Shown here piece by piece: positions 10,696 through 25,000 of a stretch of 64,000 bases of DNA (position 1 is its first letter; each line of letters begins with the position of its first letter). Position numbers and translations under genes: made by a program. Under the pieces are notes generated by a model that worked only from the letters and a program-made list of their open reading frames with translations, made no database searches and was not told the DNA's origin. Source of the DNA: Monosporascus cannonballus (lineage: Eukaryota > Ascomycota > Sordariomycetes > Xylariales); contig QJNS01000153.1 of assembly GCA_004154925.1 (NCBI GenBank), positions 122,850-186,849 on the forward strand. Direction: 5' to 3'.

Positions 10696-11276
10696 GTCTG
10701 TTGAAGTCAGCTTCGGAAGTGGTCTCGAGAAAGAGCAGAAATCAGAGTAGCACCTAGTTAGAACGCACTTGTTGACTACACGGAATACCAACATCCACAT
10801 GCTTCCTTTAGGTTAGTTTCAGTAGAGACCTTGTTTACTTTGTATCGGTATCGACCATTTGAAGTCAGCGGCATCGGATAGAATTGTTCCTGCCTCGACC
10901 CACCAGAGACGGACCTCGACGCTGAATTGCAGATACCCAACAAGCCAGAACGTAATGTGGAAAGCGCCTATTCAAGAACTGTGACTAGTGGGCAGACTAC
11001 TGCAGGTGATAGGGAAGTGTACTCCGTATTTGGCTAAATATGCTTCCAAGTGGACCGGTTCCGAGATACTGGGACCAAGCAACGAATAAATGGCCGGCAA
11101 ATGCAATTAGCGGACCAAGCACCTGCATGAACTTTTCCTCTTAGGACTTGTGACCTACCAACCCCGGAAAATAGCCTGTCGTCTTCTTTTGCATCTGCAT
11201 AAAGGATGGACATGCAGGTGGCCATGCGGCGGGTGATGTCAGATATAAGGGACATCAGTTGTGTGTGTATTGATAA
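10696..11276 (-). promoter_or_regulatory. Upstream region of decarboxylase gene
   Basis: Balanced-composition DNA 5' of the decarboxylase start, presumably including its promoter. A minus-strand frame at 11034-11255 has no recognisable features. No specific motif claimed. Confidence 0.3.
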
Positions 11277-11280
11277 CTAG

Positions 11281-11389
11281 TTGCAGGTGCTCTAGAACGC
11301 GCACTGCACTTTAAGGTGATCTAGTCCCGGAACATATATGTTCCGATCAGAGGGAATTTTCCGTATATGGGGTGCTAGAGCACCTCCTG
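11281..11389. repeat. 109-bp foldback repeat with 18-bp central palindrome
   Basis: GGTGCTCTAG (11285-11294) is repeated inverted as CTAGAGCACC (11373-11382), and the outermost bases GCAGG / CCTGC also pair. Between the arms is a perfect 18-bp palindrome at 11328-11345, CGGAACATATATGTTCCG. CTAG borders both ends (11277-11280 and 11390-11393). This could be a tiny foldback or MITE-type element. Confidence 0.55.
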
Positions 11390-11393
11390 CTAG

Positions 11394-11977
11394 CTGACAG
11401 GTGACATGTAAAATCTCACAGAAAAACGTAAATCCGTGCGTTATTAATCTTATCCTTGGTAACCTTAGAGATTTAAATTAAAAAAAACGAAATCCCGGTA
11501 ATTTTTGATTACGCTATAGGAATTTCTAATGTTAAAATCATTGCCTGTTACGTGTAAGATAGCGAGGGTGCGACGTTAACCACAATACCAAAAGGTCAGC
11601 AATTCCAAATCCCAATTGGGATTTGGACACCCTAATCCACCTTATAAGGACCAGCTGTACATATCATCACATTACGGTTATTATTCCTTTAATAAGCTGT
11701 ATTGTTTTAGTCGGTTATATTGTCGTAAAAATTATTTTATAATGTCAAAATCGATTTTGGCATAATATTTAATTTAATTTTTTTAGCTTTAGCTTTATTG
11801 TTTACTTTGTTTAGTTATACGGTTATGGTATTTATTCTGTTAAATTAAAGAGAGATATAGTACTTAAAATACCGGATATAAATTTTAGTATAGCCGTATA
11901 AGTAACTAAAAATTGGTTAAATGTAACGAACCTGTTACATATCTACCTGGAAGTATAAGTAGTATCCGAAAGAAAAT
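11394..11977. other. Border between gene region and AT-rich block
   Basis: Composition drops sharply here. No coding remnant is recognised. It includes a perfect 24-bp palindrome at 11604-11627 centred on CCCAATTGGG. The right end is the start of a degenerate LTR. Confidence 0.4.
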
Positions 11978-12184
11978 TGTGAGAATACAGTCTTAATAAG
12001 GATAAGGCTGATAGCCGACCAGCCACCGATCAGCCACTAACCTACTTACTAGTATAAATCCACCATCTGGTAGCTAATAAAAAACGCCAAATAAAAATAA
12101 CCTAATACATTTATTTCTTAGAATACGTTTTGCGATAAGTCGGAAATTACCTTACCCTAGCTTACAGCTACTTATTATCTTCTA
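11978..12184 (+). repeat. Left LTR of the 207-bp LTR family (RIP-mutated)
   Basis: Aligns along its length with the solo LTR at 57649-57854 (reverse orientation). Differences are mostly C to T and G to A, for example CCACTCACTAG in the solo copy against CTACTTACTAG here. This is the CpA to TpA change expected from RIP. Confidence 0.8.
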
Positions 12185-14120
12185 ATTTTTTTTTACTATA
12201 AAGAAAATACGATAATTATTAAAAATAAAGTTCGTCAATTGCAAAACGAACTAAGGTTATTGATTAAAAATATTGCCAATCGGAATCTAATTAACGAAAA
12301 ATCGATTACGGTACGGAAATAAGCGAAAAAGCTTATAACGGAACCCTAATAAGCAAAGAATTATAGTTTTCGAAATCTCAAATCACCTTATATATATAAT
12401 AAAAATATGTCCCGATAACCGTAAATTAAAGAGTCCGAAAATAAACGTAATATAAAAATTATATCCCGGAATTTAAAGCAGAAAAGAAATTAAACCACCT
12501 AATAATAATTAAGTTTTAGAAATTATCCGTTAATAAAATAAGTAATATTCGGAATTATTCCGATAATTAGCCGAATAATAAGTAATACTATAAATTTAAA
12601 AAATAAAGCTTTAAAATTAATTACGATATCGTTATAAAAACATAAGGGTAATAAGCGAATATTACGTTATAATTATTCGAAGTTTTATAAACGTACGTCA
12701 ATTAAAAAATAGAAAATTAAATAAAAGTAATTACGAAACTTTATATCGAAAAGCCAAAATAAAATATTTTTGTTTATATTTAATAAATAATAAATTATAA
12801 ATTATATAAACGTTCTTATTATAAATATCTAACGATTATACAGCGTTATAATTAATTATTTTAATTATAAAGAATTTAAAATAAAAGATTTATAAATTTT
12901 TTATTAGAAAAAGTTGCGAAAATCGTAAACCTTTCGATAAGAAATATAGGGAATAATTTATGGAATTACGATAACAATCCGATTAGTTGCCATTAAATTA
13001 TTATACTAAATAAAAGTTCTTAATTCATAAATTAAAACTTATAAACGTTTTTAACTTAAAAAACGATTGAAATAATGCCCATTTTATTTTTAATTCTTTT
13101 TTTAAATTAATATTAAGGTTACAGAATATTTTATTACGAAAACACTTTAGACTAGAACGAATAAATAACGTAATAAATAAGGCAAAACGTTATTAAAACG
13201 CTTAAAAAAAGGCGAAAAATCCCCGATTATTTTCCGCCAAAAATACTAATAAAGATAAACGATTTTATTTTAACGTTTTTTAAAAAAAGAAAGCCTTAAA
13301 ATAAACTAAAAATATTATATAGAAATAATAAGGACTGCGGACGTTTTTATATTTAAAAAGCAAATAATCGCCGATTTAATTCTGATCGGAATAAATCCGT
13401 ATAAACTAATACTTTAAACTTTTATAAGAGCCTATTTAAATATTATAATTATGGAAAGTTAAGCCATAAAAACATAAATTACAAACTTAAAAAAATACGA
13501 AAACCTTATTATCCCGGTTATACGGAAGCCAACCTATAAAGGCCGTGTAAAATATCACAATATATAATAATAAATCAGATTAATCTTTAAATATAAATTT
13601 AAAAGAAAAGCCAGAATAAATGTATACGTTCAGTTTTATTTCGGCTAATGATTATAAAACGGTTAAAATGAAGCCGCTTTTTAAAAGAAGTATTTATCAA
13701 AAGAAATACGGAAAATATAATAGTACAAAAAAATATAAATACCGAAATATAAATACCGAAATATAAATAAATATTATAAATAAAAGGTTAGCAAAGGAAT
13801 TTAGCCTTTAATTAATCTTCGTAAATATTCCAGGCCTTATCGACATTAATAACATGTATATCAAATATTATAAAGCTTAATAAGTTTTTTTAACATAATA
13901 AATAATAATAAGAACGAACGAAAATTTAAGTAAATTTATTTTATAACATTCAGCAACCGGAAAGCACCCGCTTTTTTATTATTTAAATCAAAAATAGACA
14001 AATTAAGCGTTTTATTAAATATAGCTATAAGTTAATAATTATATAGATTATTACGAAAAGTCGATAGGCCAAGAATTATAAATTTAACATTTTCAGATAA
14101 GCAAATTTAAATTGTTAAAA
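12185..14120 (+). pseudogene. Degenerate gag-like leader and capsid region
   Basis: Follows the left 207-bp LTR. Only scattered peptide stretches survive (for example RQLQNELRLLIKN near 12230), with many stops. Assigned to gag by position before pol rather than by strong motif. Interrupted at 14126 by the next element. Confidence 0.4.
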
Positions 14121-14125
14121 TGCTA

Positions 14126-14491
14126 TGTTATAACCCAACAGGTTACGGCCTCGAAAAACGGTCGCAACAAATAACTAAGCCATATAGGTCAAGTCACGTA
14201 ATGGCTCGACAGGATCGATTGTAAAGCCTGTAAAGCCAGGCTCGACAGGATTAATCGTAAAGCCTATAAAGCCAAAATCAATAAGCTGAAAAAGTTAAAA
14301 TATAAGATATTCATTATTTCCATAATTTAAATACCTTTAGCTTATAATATAATATTATTACCCAAAGCATTTTTAGTATTACAAAACATAACATATTACT
14401 ATATTTATTGCTTAAATTCCTACGTTATTTCTGCTAACATAAACCCGTTAACTTAAGGTTTAATAATTGGTTAAACCGTATAACCGTTATA
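14126..14491 (+). repeat. 5' LTR (366 bp) of the TGCTA element
   Basis: Starts TGTTATAACCCAACAG and ends in a RIP-mutated form of GCCGTCACA. Equal in length to 26754-27119. The 3' half (AACATAAACCCGTTAACTTAAG and neighbours) is shared by all LTRs of this large family in the window. Confidence 0.85.
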
Positions 14492-15342
14492 TGTTACAAA
14501 TTTTTATTTAATAATATTATTAAACTCTAAATAATATTTAACATTATTAAAGCATCGACTAGCATTTAGGAAACTTTTATTTAACAATTTCAGGTTCGAA
14601 TTTAAAAGCTAAAAAAAAGTTCGATAACATAAAATTACGCCATCTGTCTAAACCTTTTTTACCCGCATAAAGTCCAAAAACTCAAAACCTTACGATAAAA
14701 AAAACAACGCTTAAACCTTTTTAATTTAAATACGAATTTACTCTCGTTTTTTAAATCTCAATAACCCAACAGATATAATCCTAATAATAAAAACATATCT
14801 AATAAAAAATACGGTTAATTAATTTAAGCCCATTATAAAAAATTTCTTAAAAATAAGAAAATTAAATAAAAAGAGTTTTATTAATAAGATTTTTTTAATT
14901 TATATTATTTTCGAAAATAAAGTACGCGATAATTTCGGCAACCCGGATAAAAAACAGTTTGCGGTTTAATAATTCTTATAATTCCGACAAAAAAACCCGC
15001 GTCCAAATATGCCGTAATATTGAAATATTTCGCGACCAAAACCGAATAGGGAAATAACGAAATTAACGCTTTTATCAATATATTTTACAAAAAGTTAAAG
15101 GATAATATAAAAAATGAAATTATTCGGATCGAACGACCAATTGCTTTAAACCGGTATATTGTAAAAATAATTAAGATTAATAATCGATAATTTGAAAACC
15201 GACAAAAAAAAGAATAATATGCCTTATATTCGGAATATAACAAATCCAATTAAGGGAAAAAAAACGCACCCTTTACTTCTTACGGAACGGCGCCAGAACC
15301 TATGGAACTCGGCGTTACCCATAAATAAAATTAAAACCAGAT

Positions 15343-15742
15343 TGTTATGACCTAACGGTCTTGGCTTCTTTTCAGACGGTCGGAACCACGAAAAGGTCAG
15401 TTCCGACCCAAGCCAAAATGTCACGTAACGGGCTCAAAGGTCTTAAGGCGCCAAGCACCTTAAGCCCCTTAAGCCAACAGGAGAACTTAAAGGGCTTAAC
15501 GGGCTTAAGGGTTTAAGCCGTTTAAGCACCTTAAGCCAAAACAAAAATATATACGTTCGTTATTTTATAATTTAAATAGCTTTAACTTATAATATTTATT
15601 AATATTAATTATTTATAATAATAAAATATTAAAAAATATAACATAATTATTATATTTATTATTTAGATTTTTACGATATTTCTATTAATATAAACCTGTT
15701 AATTTAAAGTTTAATAATTGGGTAAACCGTATAACCGTTATA
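15343..15742 (+). repeat. 5' LTR (400 bp) of the CAGAT element
   Basis: Starts TGTTATGACCTAACGG. Contains an internal cluster of short CCTTAAGCC-like repeats (about 15435-15535). The 3' LTR at 21607-22006 matches it in length and layout. Confidence 0.85.
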
Positions 15743-18700
15743 CGTTACAAATTTTTATTCAATAATACCGTTAAATTCTGAACAATATTTAACATTATCA
15801 AAATATCGACCAGTATTTAAGAAACCCTTATTTAACAGTTTTAAGCTTGAATTTGGGAACTGGAAAAGGAAATCCGACAAATTAAGGTTACGCCACTTAT
15901 CTAATCCTTTTTCGCCCGTATAAAACCTATAAAGCCGGAACCTTATAATAAAAAAGGTAACCCTTAAACCTTTTTAATTTAAGTACGAATTTACTTTCGC
16001 TTTTTAAATCTTAATTACTTAATAAATCAAATCCTAATAATAAAAATATACTTAACGGGAAATGCAATTAATTAATTTAACCTTATTATAAAAACCTTCC
16101 TAGAAATAAAAAAATTGAATAAGGAAAACTTTATTAATAAGATTTTTTTATTTTATACCAATTTCGAAAACAAAGTATGCAATAATTTTGGCAATCCGGA
16201 TAAAAAACGATTAACGGCTTAATAATTTTTACAATTCCAACAAAAAGGATTTGCGTTTAAATACGCCGTAACCTTTAAAAGTTTTGCGGTTGAGGTAAAA
16301 TAAAAAAATAACAAAATTAATACCTTTATTAACATGTTTTACAAAGGATTAAAGGATAATATAAAGGATAAAATTATTTAGATCGAACGACTAATTACCT
16401 TAAACCGGTATATCGTAAAGGCAATTAAGATCAACAATCGGCAATTTGAAAAACGACAGGAAAAAAAAAGATAATATGCCTTACGTTTGGAATATAAGTC
16501 CAATTAAAAGAAAAAACGAAATATATCCCTTACTTCTTACGGAACGGCGCCAGGACTTATGGAATTCGGCGTTAACCACAGATAAAATTGGAGCCAGATT
16601 AAATACTTTAATTATGGCAAAATAAAACATAAGGTTTATAAATACAAACAACCTAAAAAGTTGTAACAAAATAATTAAATCCTTATATCGAAAAAATAAT
16701 CTAAAAATAATTAAGGAAATAACAGCAAAATTATTAACATTATTTAAGCCAAATATATATTAGGTTTACGATAAAAGGTTTAATAAGGACTATTACAATA
16801 AGAAATTCGACGAAAGATACGAAAAACCAAAAAATTAACTTAGCAAATATTGCGAACATAATAAAAAATATTACAGAAATAATTACATAAATACCAGAAT
16901 GGGATAGAAAAAGTTTATCCCGGAATCATTAATTAATATGGTAAAATATACGTTATATATTGCCGATAACGAAAATATCCCGGTTACGAAAAATAAAAAT
17001 AATATATTTACGAACGAATTACTTATATATATTATAAGGGATTTAAAATTTCAAATTATACCGGAAATAATAAAAATAATAAATAATAATATTAATAATT
17101 TCGAATTATAATCTTAAAAAATATTTAATAATTGGGTAAAACAAAAAGCTGGCCCCAAGAAAAATAATGCCCGTAAAAAAACCTTTTTTATTATTATAAA
17201 TAATATAATTATTAAACGGAAAAAAATTAATCCAACGTACAGTTAAAAAGCATTATTAAAAAGTTATTACGGATTTTAATTTTTAATTAATATTTACCGC
17301 GGATCTTTAAAAAAAGGCATTAACAAATACGTTAATTTATAAAAGATTTTTAAAATAATATTCAAAATAACGTATAATAAGATATAGTCGTAAATTTGAA
17401 AAAATAATTTACTTGATAAAGAAAAGAACTGCAGAAAATTTAAAAGTAATTAATAAAATTTGAAAAAATAATATGTCGATAATAATAATAAATATAATAA
17501 CTTAACGCGTTAAACGAAAAAATATAAACCAAATTCGATAAATTTAAATAAAAATTAAAAAAAACGTTATTTATAAAAAAGCTGCAAAATAACGAAATCT
17601 AAAGATATTAAAAAGAATTCCTAAAAAAAGCTTTAAACGTAACAATAAAAAATATTAATAACCTTATTACCTTAGAAATATAATTAAAAACGTATTAATA
17701 TATTGCAATAATAAATCCGGGAACTTTAGGCGAAAATTATATTATACCAAATATAATTAATAAATTTAAACTATTATAAAAATATAAATTAAAACCTGAT
17801 ATAATAACGAATGCCAAAAGTCAGAAATTCGTTTACGATAACGAAAATGTTATACGCGAAATTGATTATTTTAAGATTTTTATTTAAAAATAATATTAAA
17901 TAATTAATTTCGATATCGTTTTATTCGAGAATTACGATATAATTTTAGAATTATTATACATACGCTAATATGGAATTTTAATTAACGGTAAAACTAGTTG
18001 AATGAAATTTATTTTATTCCTTATAAATAAATAAAAAAAAATTAAAATTTTAATATTTAATCGATAATAATAATAAATATAGGCATAAAAATATAACAAA
18101 TACCTTATTACTTAAAGGAACAAAATCCAAAAAAAACAAATATTAAAAAAATATGATATATTGTTATTATTATAAAAATAAAATTAAAACAATTAAATAA
18201 CAATTTAAAATAATAAAAATAATAATTTCAGAAATTAGAAACTCTAATTAATATATTATCATAATATTATAAATACGAACAATTCTTTAAAAAAATTCGA
18301 TACGAAATTACTAGAACATAATAAATAAAATTATAAAATAATTTTCCAAAAAAATCTTTAATAAAGTTTTACTCCATTTATAATTTTAAGGGAAACGAAT
18401 TACGTATTTTTAAAAAATATCTGGAAAAAAAGTTATAGAAAAAATAAATTCGACTTTCGAAATTATTAATAAAATATCCGATATTACCGTCAAAATCGAA
18501 TATTATTACCCCTAACTATAGAAATAAAAAACCAACTTTACGAAACTAAATAATTCAAAATATTTAATATTAAAAATAAATATAACCTCATTAGGATTAA
18601 AAAGAATATAAATAAAAAATAACTTTTAGGATAAAATACGGATTATTTAAATATTTGATTATGTTAATAAAATTTATAAAAGTATTAACAACCTTTTAAC

Positions 18701-21008
18701 GGATAATAAACCATATATTACGAAAGTTCATCGATATTTTCGTCGTTTATTATTTCGACAACACTTTCATGTTTTTAAATATAAAAAAGGTATACGTAAA
18801 ATACGTTTATAAAATTTTTTAAATGTTATAAGACGTAAAGCTATTTATTAACACAAAAAATAATTAATTATATATATAAAAAATAAAATATTTGGAATAT
18901 ATTATTACCTTAAAATATATTAAAATAAACCTTAAGAAAATCGTTATCATTATAAAATAATAAACGTTAATAATAATTAAAAAAATATAAATATTTCCTA
19001 AATTCGTTATTTATTATAAAATTATTATTCGAAAATTTAATAAAATAATTATACTCTTAATAAATTTTACGAAAAAAAAACATTTAAATAAACGCCAAAA
19101 ACGGAAAAAGTATTTTAAAATATTAAGGATATAATTATTAACAAATTAATATTAATTATATATAATTTAAATTATTTTATTAAATTAAAAACCGATATTT
19201 CGGATTAGGTATTAAACGTAATAATCGAATAACAAAATAATTAAGGCAAATTATATTTTATTATATTTTTTTCGTACAAATTAAAAAAGTTAAGCTTAAT
19301 TACGGCATTCCACATAAAAGTTTTATAGTTATTATTCTGGCATTTCGAGAATTTAGGCATTTTTTAAAGAAAGTTTTGTACCAGATTAAAATTGATACGG
19401 ATTATTAAAATCTTACCCGTTTTATTACGACCAAGGAAATTACAAAATAATAATTTCGATACGTAAAAACATTGGCGAATTTCGACCTTATTATTATACA
19501 TGAAAGAAATTAGAAAACGGCAAAGTAAATATTTTGAATAAGCGATTAACCCTTAAAAAATTAATTAAAATTAATTATATAATTTTTAATATTGTTATAA
19601 AAAGTTTTTACGTTTATAATAAATTACGATAATTGGGGTAAACCTTTTTAATGTATACTAAAAAATTTAATAATATAATAATAAATTTTTAAAAAACCAA
19701 AAATAAATAAAATATAAATATTAAAAAGAATTAAAAAGATATAATATCAAAAATATACGAATATTAATTACACGAATATTTAAAATGCATAGAGTATTAA
19801 AAAGGCTTTAATATACATATTTGTTTCCTAAATGAAAAATAATAATATAAAAAGTTTTACGGCAATATAATATTTGTATTAAAGGAAAGGTTCGACGACA
19901 TAAATTATACGGAAAATTATAATTATTATTAATTGCAAAATAATTATAATACTTAATTATATTTAATTTTATTACCGAATTTCCCATATTAAAAGTTTTA
20001 ATTACAGAAATATATTACAATAATATTTTTGTAATTGTTGGTCGACTTAAAAAATGTTTTTATTTTTTACCATATTATAAAAATACAAACGTAAAACAAA
20101 TAATATATATTTTCTTTAAATATATTTCTAATATATACAGATTATTAATAAAAATTATATTAAATAAAAAATCAATATTAATATTAAAATTTTAACAAAG
20201 CCAAATAATATAAATTGGCCTAAATTACCAATTATATAATATATTTATATTATACACAAATAAATAAATAAAGGAATAAATTAAATTTTAAAGTTTATTG
20301 ATAATATTATATTAATTACGAATAAAATAATGAAGTTAAGAAATTATTAATCGTATCATTAATTTATGATACAAATTAGTACGAAAATATTAAAATAATA
20401 CTTACGAAAGCAAATTTTAATTTTATTCCATAAATTGATAAAAGAATATACGATAATAATTTGATTACTATTAAAATAATCTTTACGTTAAAATAATTAT
20501 AATAATTATATTAAGAAATAAAAATAAAAATAAAATTCGTATGGAATTAAATAAATAAATATTATAATTAAAAGAATTAAAAAATTAATCTTTAAAAAAG
20601 GGGAAGTAATTTTTCTTATTACCAAAAATATTTAAATAAAATAACCTAACAAAACACTCGATTTTAAATATATCGGCCTACATAAAATCGCTAAGAAAAT
20701 CTTAAAAAATAACTATTAATTAAAACTTTTACCAAAAGTCAAATTTTATTTAATTTTTTATATTTCTTTCTTCGAATTAATAAAAAATATAATCAAAATA
20801 TATCCGGTATAAAACGATATAAAAATAAAAAACGAATAAATATATAAGGTAGAAAAAATCTTCGACATACGAAAACAAAACGGATTTACTTAATATTTAA
20901 TTAAATAAAAAAAGTACTTAAATTCCGAAAATATCTAGGAATCTGCTAAGAAGCTTATTAACGCTTAATGCTTATTTAAAAACTTTTATTAATAACAATA
21001 AGTACGTC

Positions 21009-21527
21009 CTAATTAAAAATCGACCAATTAATAGCTGGGATAATAGGCCAATCGGCCGCGGCCTACGCCAACGTAATAGCTGTAACGGCGGCCTCCAATT
21101 ATTCCTATTCTTTTTCTAAACGTTTAAACTCCTTTATAGCCTCCGTACCCTAAATACCGTAACGAAGTAATTCCATATTACGGCGACGAAATAACCGCCT
21201 TTGTTTTTATAAACGGTCCAGTTTATTGGCGGCGGTACGTAACGTTTTACGAATCTGTTTCGTTTTACACTTTAAATAATCCTTTTTATCAAAAAGTTTT
21301 TGATATTTGGCTTCCGAAAACCCGAAAAGGTTATAAGGACTTCCATAATAAATATATCGCGCATATTTTAAACACTTTCGAATAACTTTATATTTCGTAT
21401 TTTCCTTTGCGAAACGAAAACAAAATAATATTTTAAAATTAAAATGTTTAATACGTTCTGAAAAAATTAAAACGTTAATACGTTTACGAAAACGAAATTT
21501 TTCGATTCGGCTTAACATAATAAGCAT
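21009..21527 (-). pseudogene. Opposite-strand accessory gene remnant, subtype NWS (element 15343-22006)
   Basis: Runs against pol, between the chromodomain and the 3' LTR. A 106-codon open stretch begins at 21527 and contains CLKYARYIYYGSPYNLFGFS then the charged EAKYQKLFDKKDYLKCKTKQ. Past the first stop the same frame continues as RRLFRRRNMELLRYGIQG, KEFKRLEKE and LEAAVTAITLA, ending AINWSIFN. The five internal stops I followed in this frame are TAA or TAG in positions where CAA/CAG would fit, as expected from RIP of a coding strand. Architecture: Cys-containing N-terminus, long coiled coil, short hydrophobic/Trp tail. It resembles transposon-associated hypothetical proteins of Pezizomycotina; function unknown. 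Confidence 0.6.
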
Positions 21528-21606
21528 ATAAAAAAATAACTTACCGAAATTAACAAGTAAATAATTTGATCTTTAAGGACAAAAATTCTAAAAAAAAGGG
21601 AAATCA

Positions 21607-22006
21607 CATTATAACCTAATAATCTTAACATTTTTTCAAACCGTCGGAACCACGAAAAAATCAATTCCGACCCAAGCCAAAATATCACGTAACGGGCTTA
21701 AAGGTCTCAAGGCGCCAAGCACCTTAAGCCCCTTAAGCCAGCAGAAAAACTCAAAGGGCTTAACGAGCTCAAAAGTTTAAGCCACTTAAGCACCTTAAGC
21801 CAAAACAAAAATATATACGCTGGTTATTCCATAATTTAAATAATTTCAACTTATATTATTTATCAATATTAATCGTTTATAATAATAAGATACTAAAAAA
21901 TATAACATAATTATTATATCTATTACTTAGATTCCCACGATATTTCTGCCAACATAAACCCGTCGACTTAAGGTTTAATAATTGGTTAAACCGCATCGCC
22001 GTCACA
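21607..22006 (+). repeat. 3' LTR (400 bp) of the CAGAT element
   Basis: Ends GCCGTCACA immediately before CAGAT. Same layout as 15343-15742 with many transition differences. Confidence 0.85.
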
Positions 22007-25000
22007 CAGATTAAGTGCTTCAATTATGGCAAAACGGAATACAAAGCTTATAAATATAAAAAACCTAAGAAACCACGGCAAAATAACTTGACCCTTATAC
22101 CGGAAAAACAGCCCAGAAATAACTAAAAAAACGATACCAAAATTATTAACATAATTTAAGCCAAATATATATAAGGCTTACAATAATAGGTCTAACAAGA
22201 ATTATCACGATAAAAAATTCGACGAAAAATAAGAAAAGTTAAAAAGCTAACTTAGCAAATATCGCAAGCATAGCAAAAACATTACAAAAATAATTACGCA
22301 AATATCAGAGTTAGATAAAAAAAGTTTATCCCGAAATCCTTAATCGATACGGCAAAATGCATGCTATATATTATTGACGACAAAAATATCCTCATTACGA
22401 AAAATAAAAATAACATATTTACGAACGAATTACCCGTATATATTATAAAGAATTCGATTTTTTAAATCGTACTGGAAATAAATAAAACGATAAATAATAA
22501 TATTAATATTTTCGATTCATAACACTAAAAGATATTTAGCAGTTAGCCGAAACATAAAACTGGCCTAAAGGAAAATAATACCCGTAGGAAAACCCTTTGT
22601 GTTATTATAAATAATATAACCACTAAATAAAAAGGAGTTAATTTAACTTACAGGAAAAAATTATTATCAAATAGTTATTACGAACCTTTATTTTTAATTA
22701 GCTTTTATTACAAATTCCTAGGAAAAGAAATTGTTAAAAACAATACGTTAATTTAAAGAAAATCTTTAAAATAATAATTTGGATGACGAATAATAAGATA
22801 TAATCGCAAATATAAAAAAAATAATTTATTCGATAAAAAAAAGAATTATAAAAAAATTAAAAACACTTAATACGGTTCGAAGAAATAGTACGTCGGTAAT
22901 AACGACAGATATAACAGCTTAACGCGTTAAATAAAGAAACATAAGCAAAATTCGACAAACTTAAACAGGAATTAAAAGAAAAAAATTACTTATAAAAAGC
23001 CGTAAGATAACAAAAGCTAAAGAAATTAAAGAGAATTCCTAATAAAGGCTTTAAACGTAACGATAAAAAAGGTTAACGATCTTATTATTTTGGAAATACG
23101 AATTAGAACGTACTGGTATACCGTAATAATAAATTACGGAACTTTTGGCGGAAATTATATTACATTAAATATAATTAATAAGCTTAAATTATTATAAAAA
23201 TATAACTTAAAACCTTACATAACGATAAATGTCGAAAATTAAGAATTCGTTTACGATAACGGAAAAATTATATATAAAATTAATTATTTCGAAATATTTG
23301 TTTAAAAACGATACCAAACGGTTAATTTCGACATCGTTCTACTTAGGAATTACAATATGATCTTAGGATGACCATAAATACGCCAGTACGGAATTTTAAT
23401 TAATAAAGAGAGTGGCCAAGAAAATTTTATTTTATATCCTATTAATAAATAAAAAAAATAAGATTCTTAATATTCGATTATTAATAATAACGAATACAGG
23501 CATAAAAATATAATAGAAACTTTATTACACAAAGCAACAAAATACAAAAAAAACGAGTATTAAAGAAAAATACGACGTATTGTTATTACCATTAAAGCGA
23601 AATTAAAGTAATTAAATAACGATTTGGAACAAAAGAAATAATAATCCCAAAAGGTAGAAAATCTAACTAAAATGCCATTATAGTACTACAAATATCAGCA
23701 GCTCTTTAAAAAGGAATTCGACCCAAAATTACCAGAACATAACGAATAAAATCATAAGATAATTTTCCAAAAAAAATCATCGCCAAAGTTTTACCCCATT
23801 TACAATCTTAACAAAAATAAGCTACGTACTTTTAAAAAATACTAGAAAAATCGGTTACAAAAAGGCTAAATTCGACTTTCGAAATTATTAACAAAATATT
23901 TTATGTTTTCCGTACCAAAAAAAAGGAAATTTACGTCTTATGGTTAACTATCGACAATTAAACGATATTATTATCAAAAACCGAATATTATTACCCTTAA
24001 TTACGGAAATAAAAAACCGATTTTATAGAACCAAATAATTCATAATATTTAATCTTAAAAATAAATATAACTTTAATAGAATTAAAAGAAATACGAATAA
24101 AAAATAATTTTCAAAACGAAATACTGATTATTGAAATATCTAGTTACATTAATAAAATTTACGAATATATTAGTAATTTTTCAGCAGATAATAAATTATA
24201 TATTACGAAAATACCTTAATTTTGTCGTCGTTTGTTATTTTAACGATATTTTTATTTTTTTAAAAAACAAAACAAATATGCGCAAAATACGTTTGCAAAG
24301 TTCTTTAAGATTTATAAAACGTAAAAATATTTATTAACGCAAAAAGAAATCAGTTCTATATATAAGAAATAAAAGATTTAGGACATATTATTAACTCAAA
24401 ATATATTAAGATAAATCCCAAAAAATCGTTATAATTACAAAATAAAAACGCTGACGACAATTCAAAAATTACAGGTATTCTTTGAATTCGCTAATGATTA
24501 CAGGAAGTTTATTCAAAATTTTAACAAAATAATTATATTTTTAATAAACGTTACGAAAAAAAATTAAATAAGCGCCAGAAACGGAAAAAGCATTTTCGTT
24601 ACGTAAAAGAATTAACGAACTTTAATTTCGTTATTATTTATAAAAAAGGTTTAAAGAATAATAGAATAAATACCTTAAGCAAAAAACCAAATTTCGAAAG
24701 AAAATTAGTTAAAATTAGTTATATAATTTTCGATATTATTATAAAAAATATTTACGATTACGATGAATCGCGGCAATTTAGGTAATATTTAGCAATATGT
24801 ATTAAAAAATATAGTAATATAACGATAAAATTTTTAAAAAACTCAAAAATAAATAAAATACAAATTCTAAAAAATACTAAAAGAAACTAATAAGAAAAAT
24901 ATATAAATATTAATTATATAAATATCTAAAAATCCATGAAACCTTAAAACAACTTTAATATATATATTTTTTCTTAAAATAAAATTAAGAGTACAAAATA

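Larger units (their letters stand above)
15343..22006 (+). mobile_element. Chromodomain Gypsy element, 6664 bp, TSD CAGAT, inserted in gag of another copy
   Basis: LTRs are 15343-15742 and 21607-22006, 400 bp each, with CAGAT flanking both sides (15338-15342, 22007-22011). The target lies just before the zinc-knuckle codons of the host gag (sequence resumes at 22012 and reads CFNYGK-like). Order is gag (~15780-16600), zinc knuckle (~16605-16660), protease (~17780-18000), reverse transcriptase (~18470-18850), RNase H, integrase (~19990-20280), chromodomain (~20840-20960), then an opposite-strand frame. The LTR 5' half differs from the 366-bp type, carrying repeats of the CTTAAGCC kind at 15435-15535. 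Heavy RIP. Confidence 0.9.

Noticed and set aside
11034..11255. 73-codon minus-strand frame upstream of the decarboxylase
   Set aside because: No motif, not linked by a plausible intron to the decarboxylase start.
15435..15535. Short CTTAAGCC-type repeats resembling a CRISPR-like array
   Set aside because: Irregular spacing inside an LTR of a fungal retrotransposon; no spacer/repeat structure.
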